Origin: DAOUTY01 sp964453665
Lineage (GTDB): Bacteria; Chloroflexota; Dehalococcoidia; SZUA-161
DNA length: 46,152 bases
Reading direction: 5' to 3'
NCBI GenBank assembly: GCA_964453665.1
Contig: CAYVQT010000021.1
Span: 1 to 46,152 of the forward strand
Shown: one piece after another, positions 40,390 through 46,152 of the stretch
Layout of the letters: the number at the start of each line of letters is the position of its first letter
Position numbering within the stretch: the first letter of the stretch is position 1
Made by a program: the position numbers and the translations under genes
Notes under the pieces: generated by a model
What the model saw: only the letters and a program-made list of their open reading frames with translations
Database searches by the model: none
Told to the model about the DNA's origin: nothing

Positions 40390-40709
40390 CTTTTCACTCT
40401 CTCCAGATTTCTCAGGGTTCAACCAAGTCGTCGATCTGGGATTAACGTAAGCCGATCTCCTATCCCGGTATCCCCCCTGACGTTGCATTTTATCACAATA
40501 CGCAATGCCACTAATTCTATAGAAAAAGCACACCATCCAGCAAAACATACACTGAGGACTAAAGAAATCATGAAATGCAAGGTGAAAAAGTCAAACGCCT
40601 ATTTAGTAACAAAGTGCTAGTAGCGACATTTTGATATTGACAAAAAGAGAACATAGGTTCTAATATTACGCCGACCTGGAAATATATCATAAGGGAAGGG
40701 AGGTGAAAC
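40390..40709. other. Divergent gap between uspA and phage block B
   Basis: A 320-base AT-rich gap holding the uspA leader on one side and the phage block B promoter (40637-40666) on the other. No gene or att-like repeat was recognised. Confidence 0.5.
40637..40666 (+). promoter_or_regulatory. Promoter of phage block B with perfect SOS-box-like dyad
   Basis: TTGACA and TAATAT are 18 bp apart and the spacer carries AGAACATAGGTTCT (40648-40661), a perfect AGAAC-N4-GTTCT dyad of the Gram-positive LexA type. The start is predicted near 40673, 37 nt before the scaffold ATG. Sequence and layout match the block A promoter at 30544 in 24 of 30 positions. Confidence 0.75.
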
Positions 40710-41144
40710 ATGAGCGACAAGACTAAAGATACCGAGATAGAGGCAGCGGTTCAGAGCAACGAGGAGACGCTAATAGACGGAGAAGCAGCGAATGAAGGTC
40801 TACTGGAACGAATAGCGCGGCTTGAGGAAGGAATAGCATTACGGGATGCTGAACTGGCCGACCTCAAAAAGTCACTGGAAAACGCTGTTTCAAAGTACCG
40901 AACCGCAGTCCTGAGCGCAGCGCCCGATGTGCCGGAGGAGATGATCAAAGGGGTAACCATAGAGGAAATCGATTCCTCACTGGAAACAGCACGGGGCATG
41001 GTGGCACAGATCAGGCAGCAGCTTGAGACCAACGCAGTTGAAGCCAGCGTCCCGGCCGGAGCCCCGACCCGCTCCGGTCCGAACCTCGAAGGTCTAACCG
41101 GAGAGGCCAAAATCAAGGTAGCGTTGACGACCCAACCAAAATAA
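40710..41144 (+). CDS. Phage head scaffolding protein
   Basis: A 144-residue acidic protein with a long coiled-coil helix (LLERIARLEEGIALRDAELA, then DLKKSLENAVSKYRTAV) and a disordered Pro/Gly-rich tail before a short C-terminal helix. This shape and the place just before the capsid gene are typical of scaffolding proteins. The ATG follows GGAAGGGAGGTG, a near-ideal ribosome site. Confidence 0.78.
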   Translation: MSDKTKDTEIEAAVQSNEETLIDGEAANEGLLERIARLEEGIALRDAELADLKKSLENAVSKYRTAVLSAAPDVPEEMIKGVTIEEIDSSLETARGMVAQIRQQLETNAVEASVPAGAPTRSGPNLEGLTGEAKIKVALTTQPK

Positions 41145-41179
41145 ACCAATCGAAATAACCCGAAAGGAGAATTGAGCCA

Positions 41180-42100
41180 ATGGCATTAACATTAGCAGAA
41201 GCCGCGAAACTGTCCAACGACATCCTGTTGCAGGGTGTCATAGAGGAGACCATCTACGACAGCCCTATCCTGCAAATGCTTCCGTTTATCGAGGTCGTCG
41301 GGAACGCCCTGACCTATAATCGGGAGAACGCATTACCGAGCATCGACTTCTACGAGGTAGGCGACACATGGGCGGAGTCAGCCCCGACTTTCAACCAGAT
41401 AACCGCCACCCTCCGGATCATGGGCGGAGACGCCGATGTCGACAACTACATCAAAGGCACACGGAGCAACGTTCAGGACATCGAGGCCGCCGTGATAGCT
41501 CTCAAGGCGAAGGCGCTGGCGCACAAGTTCGAGGAGATGTTCATCTATGGCGACCATACGACCAATCCGAAGGAGTTTGACGGCATCCGTCTTATCATCG
41601 ACACGACTGCGGCCAGTGACCAGGTGCTGGCGATGGCAGCGACCGGAGCGACCCTGACGCTGGCCAAGCTCGATGAGATGATAGACAGGGTAAAAGGTGG
41701 TCGCCCCGACATGCTGCTCATGAGCAAGCGCAGCCGGAGGAAAATCGTAACGCTGGCCAGGACAGCAGGCACGAACCTGCAGATACAGCAGGGGATACTC
41801 GGTCAACAGGTGCTTGCTTATGGCGATATCCCCATCGGCGTCTCAGACTGGATACTGGACACGCATACCCTGGTCGGCAGCGTAGAGACCAATACCGTAG
41901 GTGACACGAGCTCAACAATCTATGCCCTCCGGTTCGGCGAAGGTGCGCTGTGCGGCATAACGGGCCCGGGCGGAATGAATGTCGAGCGCATCGGGCAGCT
42001 GGAGACCAAAGACGCCACGAGAACCCGCATAAAGTGGTATACCTCGATATGCCTGTTCTCCACGGTCAGCGTTGCCGCGCTGATCGGCGTCAAGGATTAA
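41180..42100 (+). CDS. Phage major capsid protein
   Basis: The 306-residue protein starts MALTLAEAAKLSNDILLQGV and has LQMLPFIEVVGNALTYNREN, FYEVGDTWAES, DADVDNYIKGTRSNVQDIEA and MLLMSKRSRRKIVTLAR, a pattern I recognise from HK97-fold capsid proteins of tailed phages; the late region CGITGPGGMNVERIGQLETK also fits. Without a protease gene nearby, maturation probably does not need cleavage, or the protease is elsewhere. The ATG has AAAGGAGAA upstream. Confidence 0.82.
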   Translation: MALTLAEAAKLSNDILLQGVIEETIYDSPILQMLPFIEVVGNALTYNRENALPSIDFYEVGDTWAESAPTFNQITATLRIMGGDADVDNYIKGTRSNVQDIEAAVIALKAKALAHKFEEMFIYGDHTTNPKEFDGIRLIIDTTAASDQVLAMAATGATLTLAKLDEMIDRVKGGRPDMLLMSKRSRRKIVTLARTAGTNLQIQQGILGQQVLAYGDIPIGVSDWILDTHTLVGSVETNTVGDTSSTIYALRFGEGALCGITGPGGMNVERIGQLETKDATRTRIKWYTSICLFSTVSVAALIGVKD

Positions 42101-42101
42101 T

Positions 42102-42162
42102 GTACGGGCAGACCAATGTGTCTGCCCCAACAAACGTAGGGGCAAATCGATGTGTTTGCCCG
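42102..42162. repeat. Tandem pair of GTAGGGGC-family palindromes
   Basis: Two members side by side: 42102-42128 with arms GGGCAGAC and GTCTGCCC, and 42136-42162 with GGGGCAAA-type and TTTGCCC arms. They fill most of the gap between the capsid gene and the next phage gene. Confidence 0.8.
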
Positions 42163-42182
42163 AAAGAAAGGAGAAATAACCA

Positions 42183-42602
42183 ATGTCTGATGAAGTATCT
42201 GGACTTGTCCTTCTGCACTTTTTCAAGGACAACTCCGCTAATCTGACTACTGCCACCCCTGTTGACCAGCCCCTGGCCGGTGATGGCGTTCACCTGAGTA
42301 TGAAAGCGCCCCAGGCTGGTTGTCTGCGTGCGATCATGTGCGAGATTCTAACAACCCCGAATACTGCGAATCCCGACCTTGTTGCCGCTATGACCATCGG
42401 AGGCGTCGAGTCGACAACCGGAATATGCGCCATCCCCATAGGCGATACCCAGGCCACCGGCACCTTTGCCAATGGGGAAGTGACATTCGAGGAAGGCGAC
42501 GAGATCGGAGCATCCGTTGAGCAGACAGGAGGCACTATCGACGATGCTGTTGACGAAACAAGCATCTTCCTGCTGCTTCAGTTTGGCAGGTCGAATATAT
42601 AG
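42183..42602 (+). CDS. Small phage head protein, possible decoration protein
   Basis: The 139-residue protein is mostly beta strands with short acidic turns (GCLRAIMCEILTTP, MTIGGVESTTGICAIPIG, VTFEEGDEIGASVEQTGG). It lies right after the capsid gene, where head decoration or head-closure proteins are usual. No family signature recognised. The ribosome site AAAGGAG lies next to the preceding palindrome. Confidence 0.6.
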   Translation: MSDEVSGLVLLHFFKDNSANLTTATPVDQPLAGDGVHLSMKAPQAGCLRAIMCEILTTPNTANPDLVAAMTIGGVESTTGICAIPIGDTQATGTFANGEVTFEEGDEIGASVEQTGGTIDDAVDETSIFLLLQFGRSNI

Positions 42603-42605
42603 AGG

Positions 42606-42806
42606 GTAGGGGCGAACCGATGCGTTCGCCCTTTGTCGAGGAGAGCCTTGCCCTCTCTCCTTGCTATCGTAGCGGACAGGGGGGGGCTTGGGAGTCTCAC
42701 CCCCCAAGCCCCCCGCCGCCCCGTCAATCGAATCCCCTCTCCCTCGATGGGAGAGGGATAGGGTGAGGGTGAACAATTACCGTAGGGGCGAGGTCTCCTC
42801 GCCCAT
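42606..42806. repeat. Cluster of four hairpin repeats in a phage gene gap
   Basis: In order: a GTAGGGGC-family palindrome with GAAC/GTTC arms (42606-42631); a strong hairpin of GGGGGCTTGGG and CCCAAGCCCCC (42682-42713); a CCCCTCTCCCTCGATGGGAG-type hairpin with tail (42732-42776) whose near-identical copy is at 43479-43523; and another palindrome with GAGG/CCTC arms (42782-42806). Together they occupy most of the 252-base gap before the adaptor gene. Confidence 0.8.
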
Positions 42807-42854
42807 TAGGATTTAGAGATTCTAATTTAGAGCTTGCCGACGAAGGAGGCCATA

Positions 42855-43478
42855 ATGGACTTGGCAGAAATGCGGGACCTGGTTGAGCGAGACCTGCACG
42901 ACGAGACAAACGAATCCTGGTCCACCGATGAGATAGATCGGGCCATCGAGCGAGCCTTGCAGGAGTTCAGTTACGCGATACCGCTTGAGGACACTCACGA
43001 CGAGGCCACACTTGCCAGTCGGGACATCGACATATCATCATTGAGCGACAGGGTTGTCATTATTGCCGTTGAGTACCCCACCGGCAATTATCCGAAAACA
43101 TATGTTCGATTTTCTGCATGGGGCGACACGCTCTCTTTGCTTGTCGATACCGAGCCGGACGGCACATACGACGCGAAGGTCTATTACGGCAAGGTACACA
43201 CCCTTGATAGCGAAGGTTCGACTATTCCCACCGTGCACGAGCGCCTGATAGCGGAAGGAGCGGCGGGCTTCGCCCTCATGCAATGGGCAGCCGAGGCCAT
43301 AAACAAGGCCAATGTTGGGGAGGATGTCCCCAGGAGCTATCGGACGCTGGGGAAGGCCAGGGTTGACGCCTTTCGCTGGCATATCAAGAGACTGGGGAGA
43401 CAAAACCGAGTGCGGGTCCGTCAGCTTTTCACCCCTTATTATCCCATCGTCTCAAAAAATACCGTCGTCGGCCCATAA
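42855..43478 (+). CDS. Phage head-tail adaptor-like protein
   Basis: A 207-residue protein with helices at both ends (LAEMRDLVERDLHDETNESW, STDEIDRAIERALQEFSYAI, then GAAGFALMQWAAEAINKAN) and a beta middle. The STDEIDRAIERAL segment resembles gp6-type head completion/adaptor proteins. The ATG at 42855 is preceded by AAGGAGG, so the longer frame from 42834 is rejected. Confidence 0.65.
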   Translation: MDLAEMRDLVERDLHDETNESWSTDEIDRAIERALQEFSYAIPLEDTHDEATLASRDIDISSLSDRVVIIAVEYPTGNYPKTYVRFSAWGDTLSLLVDTEPDGTYDAKVYYGKVHTLDSEGSTIPTVHERLIAEGAAGFALMQWAAEAINKANVGEDVPRSYRTLGKARVDAFRWHIKRLGRQNRVRVRQLFTPYYPIVSKNTVVGP

Positions 43479-43523
43479 ATCCCCTCTCCCTTGATGGGAG
43501 AGGGATAGGGTGAGGGTGAACAA
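43479..43523. repeat. CCCCTCTCCC hairpin repeat, second copy
   Basis: Matches 42732-42776 over 45 nt with one base change (CTCGATGG versus CTTGATGG). It begins at the stop codon of the adaptor gene. Confidence 0.85.
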
Positions 43524-43545
43524 AAATCGAACTCGGGATCCTGAA

Positions 43546-43632
43546 ATGAAAACCGCAAAACTCATATTAGCAATCGCAGCCGTAGCCGTTTCAGTGCTGA
43601 GGCTCATATCGCTTATCAGAAAAAAGGAGTAG
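43546..43632 (+). CDS. 28-residue single-helix membrane peptide
   Basis: The frame encodes MKTAKLILAIAAVAVSVLRL and a further eight residues ending RKKE: a hydrophobic helix with basic ends. It lies between adaptor and methyltransferase genes in the same direction. The ribosome site is weak. It could be a small phage membrane protein or a chance frame. Confidence 0.4.
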   Translation: MKTAKLILAIAAVAVSVLRLISLIRKKE

Positions 43633-43642
43633 CTGCCGCGAA

Positions 43643-44176
43643 ATGAAATCCGTAACGAAGCCCAGGCTATTTGGAGCGTTCACCCGGGAAGTGCGCTCCG
43701 TAATCGAGAGTGCCATAAAAACCGAATGCGCCGTAGGGGCAAACCAATGTGTTTGCCCTCATGCTGACCAATGCATCAGCCCAACCGTACTCAACCTTTG
43801 CTCCGGTAGTTGGGATTTTGGCATCACCGTTGACCGCAACCATCACGAAGGCCACCCCCCGCCCCACATCACCGCCGACGTACAGGCGCTTCCTTTTCGG
43901 GACGAATGCGCCGACGTCGTGATCTTCGACCCGCCGTACTCCAAGAAATACAAAAAGCAGTACGGGACCTATTACGCCAATCGGCGTCAAGTGTTCATGG
44001 AAGTGCTGCGGGTATTAAAACCAGGCGGATTGCTCATCTTCTGTCATTACTTCATCCCGCAGCTTCGAGTCCTGCACCTTGAGGACGTCTACATGATACA
44101 CAATCGACCCTGGGAGCATGTACGAGCGCTGTCATTCAGCCGGAAGCAAAATACCCTAATGGATATCTACCAATGA
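43643..44176 (+). CDS. Class I SAM-dependent methyltransferase with DPPY motif, interrupted by a palindrome
   Basis: The 177-residue protein has motif I (LNLCSGSWDFGITVD, 50-64), the post-motif acidic strand (HITADVQALPFRDECADVV) and motif IV DPPYSKKY at 96-103, followed by LKPGGLLIFCHYF. DPPY points to N-methylation of an adenine or cytosine, as in DNA methyltransferases, but no target-recognition domain is present. Residues about 31-47 (VGANQCVCP, HADQCISP) are encoded by a tandem pair of interspersed palindromes inserted in frame ahead of motif I. The first 30 residues look like a separate helix. Start ATG 43643 has no clear ribosome site; a later start after the insertion is possible. Confidence 0.7.
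   Translation: MKSVTKPRLFGAFTREVRSVIESAIKTECAVGANQCVCPHADQCISPTVLNLCSGSWDFGITVDRNHHEGHPPPHITADVQALPFRDECADVVIFDPPYSKKYKKQYGTYYANRRQVFMEVLRVLKPGGLLIFCHYFIPQLRVLHLEDVYMIHNRPWEHVRALSFSRKQNTLMDIYQ
43733..43781. repeat. GTAGGGGC-family palindrome pair inside a coding sequence
   Basis: The first hairpin (43733-43758) has GGGGCAAAC and GTTTGCCC arms. The second (43763-43781) has GCTGA and TCAGC arms. The pair continues the methyltransferase reading frame without a stop codon. Confidence 0.8.
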
Positions 44177-44201
44177 AAAATCGAGACAGATCCGCCACCA
44201 C

Positions 44202-44228
44202 GTAGGGGCAGACCGACGTGTCTGCCCG
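44202..44228. repeat. GTAGGGGC-family palindrome
   Basis: Arms GGGGCAGAC and GTCTGCCC, 26 nt after the methyltransferase stop codon. Confidence 0.8.
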
Positions 44229-44264
44229 AAAAGGACGGTGAATAAATGCTTAGCTCGGCTAAAC

Positions 44265-44315
44265 GATATCGCTTTTGTCCGGATAAATCCGATATCGGTC
44301 GAGTCGAGCGATATC
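44265..44315. promoter_or_regulatory. GATATCG dyads upstream of the ribbon-helix-helix gene
   Basis: GATATCGCT (44265-44273) and AGCGATATC (44307-44315) are exact inverted copies; a third GATATCG lies at 44291 and GGAT-AA-ATCC at 44281-44290. Multiple short dyads 23 nt before a ribbon-helix-helix gene are the usual layout of an autoregulatory operator. Confidence 0.5.
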
Positions 44316-44337
44316 TCATTGTCCAATGGAGGATACT

Positions 44338-44493
44338 ATGCAAAAAATGAAACCCACTGTAATTCGCATTCCCTCTAGATTAGAAAGCAGATTGGAGAAT
44401 GAAGCAAAGCGTCAATGCTGTAGCAAAGCAGGAATCATACGCAAAGCTCTTTTTTTATATCTTGACGAACGGGAGCAACGGTTAAAAGAATGA
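44338..44493 (+). CDS. Ribbon-helix-helix (CopG/Arc-type) DNA-binding protein
   Basis: A 51-residue protein: an N-terminal strand (KPTVIRIPSRLE) followed by two helices (SRLENEAKRQ and SKAGIIRKALFLYLDERE), the standard RHH pattern of small dimeric repressors. The ATG at 44338 follows TGGAGG, a good ribosome site. Its base composition is more AT-rich than its neighbours. Its stop overlaps the start of the next gene (ATGA), so both are translated together. The dyads just upstream are likely its own operator. It might also be an antitoxin-type regulator, but no toxin gene is visible. Confidence 0.75.
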   Translation: MQKMKPTVIRIPSRLESRLENEAKRQCCSKAGIIRKALFLYLDEREQRLKE

Positions 44494-46152
44494 GAACCCT
44501 AACCGACACGCTGACGGCAGCGCAGAAGCGCCCCTCCACCCGACCCCACCCCAAGGTCGAGGTGTTCGACAAGGTAGCGGGTATTACAAGGTTTCATTGG
44601 GAGAGGCTGTACGAAGGTGCCGAGGCAGAGAAATTCCATGCCGTCACCATGCCAGGCGACGGCTCGCTCATACGCCTCAGGACAGACGCCTCGAACAATC
44701 TATACCGTCAGCGGGTTACCGGCCCCGACGAAGAATCGACCTACAGCTCCTGGACAGATTGGAGCGTCGAGGCGTACGCCGTCTCGCTCTGTTCGTACGG
44801 AGCGAACGTCGTGGCGACACGAATCGGGACCGACGGACACCTGTATCTATCCCTGAGCGAAGACAACGGCGACACCTGGTCGGACTGGCATGACCTCGAG
44901 ACAATCGCCGGTACCGCAGCAGACTTTAGACTGGCGTCGTGCTTCAAGGATGCAACGAACTTCCTCATACTGTACTCTGACGGTACAGACCTCTATCGCA
45001 AAAGGCTAACGCTCTCGGAGTCCTGGACGACCCCCACCGGCCACAACGACCCCGACGCCACCTGGAATAGCGAGGCCAATGCCTACGACGACGACACCGG
45101 AAGTAGAGCAGATGAAACGAGCCCAGGAATAGGGAATTGGGGTAAATTCATCGAATTAACGCATGCTGCCATCTACTGCCATTCCGTCAGATTATGGACA
45201 GGCTATACCGCCTATGGCGAGGTTGACATCGACATCTACTATGGTGGCGCATGGCATGACCTTTATGAAGGGGATTCGGCGTTCATCACCGGAGAATGGA
45301 CCGAGCTAACCTTCACGTTGCAGAGCATCACGAAGGTTAGAGCGAAGTTTAAATATGGCCAGGCTCATAACATCTGGCTTAGAGAGCTAGACTTCGGCGA
45401 GCTCCTGACCGACGAAGCAGGCGCGTCGTGGGCGAACAGCCTCAACTCAATAACAGGCGTAGCGGTGGTATACCAGGGAGACTACAACATCATAGTAACC
45501 GGCACCGACCCCAACGACGACCCGGGCGTGTGGACGTGCGTACTTGGCGATGGCTACAGTGCGGCAGTGGGGAATTGGAGCTCGCTAGCCGAGGTCATGC
45601 TGGCAGAGAGCGCCAGTGGTGTAACGTACGTGCACCCGACCATCGCTCTCCCCGACGTCTATCGGGCGTGGTTTGTTGAAGCGTACTCAGGCACCGAATC
45701 GTACTCACGTCCGTACTGGACGCATGGCATAGCGTCGGCAGACTTCATATCGAACCTGTGGCGAGAGCCAGTCCCGTTTAATCTCACGTCTAGCTACGGA
45801 CTGTCGCTGGCATGGTCAGGTTCATACGTCTGGCTCACACGCCCCGACGGCGTATGGCGAGCGTCGGTCGCCGCAGGGTCGGTGGAGCTAACGACCAGCG
45901 TATTAGGAATAAAGGCCAGCGCACGGGAAGCGACAGGCGAGATATCCGTCATTCTCAGGAACGACGACGGACGTTTCAACTCCATCGGCGAAGACGACGA
46001 CACCTACGAGCACCTTAAACTTGGCTCCGAGCTTCGTTTTTCGCCTGGTTACTACACGACAGACGCTGGCAGCCCTGAGCACAGTTCAGGCCCCGCTTAC
46101 TGGATACAATCGTTCGACTATCTATCCAAAGGCGGACGTTCTACATTGACCG
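44490..46152 (+). CDS. Large phage virion/tail protein, 5' part (runs off the window)
   Basis: A frame open from ATG 44490 to the window end (554 codons, no stop), overlapping the RHH stop by 4 nt. It begins MRTLTDTLTAAQKRPSTRPH and contains beta-propeller or sialidase-like repeats (LYLSLSEDNGDTWSDWHDLE, SYSSWTDWSV-like and WTTPTGHNDPDATW), then segments such as GASWANSLNSITGVAVVYQG, and late ISVILRNDDGRFNSIGEDDD. The last kind of motif is known from tail-associated or baseplate-type phage proteins. Asp-box-like S-x-D-x-G-x-x-W sequence suggests sugar binding, thus a receptor-facing role. The C-terminus is not visible. Confidence 0.7.
   Translation, partial: MRTLTDTLTAAQKRPSTRPHPKVEVFDKVAGITRFHWERLYEGAEAEKFHAVTMPGDGSLIRLRTDASNNLYRQRVTGPDEESTYSSWTDWSVEAYAVSLCSYGANVVATRIGTDGHLYLSLSEDNGDTWSDWHDLETIAGTAADFRLASCFKDATNFLILYSDGTDLYRKRLTLSESWTTPTGHNDPDATWNSEANAYDDDTGSRADETSPGIGNWGKFIELTHAAIYCHSVRLWTGYTAYGEVDIDIYYGGAWHDLYEGDSAFITGEWTELTFTLQSITKVRAKFKYGQAHNIWLRELDFGELLTDEAGASWANSLNSITGVAVVYQGDYNIIVTGTDPNDDPGVWTCVLGDGYSAAVGNWSSLAEVMLAESASGVTYVHPTIALPDVYRAWFVEAYSGTESYSRPYWTHGIASADFISNLWREPVPFNLTSSYGLSLAWSGSYVWLTRPDGVWRASVAAGSVELTTSVLGIKASAREATGEISVILRNDDGRFNSIGEDDDTYEHLKLGSELRFSPGYYTTDAGSPEHSSGPAYWIQSFDYLSKGGRSTLT

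Noticed and set aside
34335..40636. Attachment-site duplication at the two inner borders of the virion blocks
   Set aside because: I compared the sequence after the portal stop with that before the block B promoter and saw no convincing direct repeat; no integrase or tRNA gene is present either.
44246..44350. 34-residue frame MLSSAKRYRFCPDKSDIGRV and onward before the ribbon-helix-helix gene
   Set aside because: It overlaps the RHH ribosome site and start codon and spans the GATATCG dyads, which are better explained as an operator; no family similarity was seen.

Overview
The window reads as a chromosomal contig of an anaerobic, monoderm-like bacterium, most plausibly an uncultured Dehalococcoidia-type Chloroflexota. 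This assignment is inference from gene content: type III CoA-transferases, several acyl-CoA dehydrogenases, a 2-hydroxyacyl-CoA dehydratase-type activase, a sulfide-to-homocysteine gene set, large secreted repeat proteins and a gap-filling palindrome family. No rRNA, tRNA, CRISPR array, integrase or transposase gene was seen.

Layout. 1-1924: a truncated 7TM/PAS sensor and acpS (minus strand). 2237-9256: a plus-strand acyl-CoA block with two CaiB/BaiF CoA-transferases (only the second keeps the nucleophilic Asp), a metal-site-deficient amidohydrolase homologue, two acyl-CoA dehydrogenases and a glycyl-radical-enzyme activase with no glycyl-radical enzyme. 9377-15895: minus-strand housekeeping genes (MBL hydrolase, queuosine-precursor transporter, CorA, TrxB, Trx, PlsX, BadF-type activase, YraN). 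16276-19747: minus-strand operon speD-like, speE-like, pcrA. The SpeD-like protein lacks the pyruvoyl-forming Ser and the catalytic Cys, and the SpeE-like protein has ACL5-type motifs. 19898-23608: NAD salvage pair, a RAM-domain protein, a third acyl-CoA dehydrogenase and a HIT protein. 23988-29783: two secreted surface proteins behind a long leader and tandem promoters.

30544-46152 is the most unusual part. Virion genes lie in two plus-strand blocks. Block A (30613-34334) has two small genes, large terminase, a Cys-rich HTH protein and a portal. Block B (40710 to the window end) has scaffold, major capsid, a small head protein, an adaptor, a methyltransferase, a ribbon-helix-helix regulator and a large virion protein running off the end. 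About 6 kb of ordinary cellular genes separate portal from scaffold/capsid: homocysteine synthesis, a glycosyltransferase, PlsY, lipoproteins and UspA. Both blocks start behind almost identical promoters (TTGACA, 18-bp spacer, TATTAT or TAATAT) with an AGAAC-N4-GTTCT-type dyad in the spacer, the form of a Gram-positive LexA/SOS box. The gaps of block B are filled with the same covarying palindromes found between cellular genes. The two blocks therefore look like one co-regulated, probably damage-inducible and long-resident phage-derived particle module, such as a domesticated prophage or gene-transfer-agent-like element. Particle production and function are inference.
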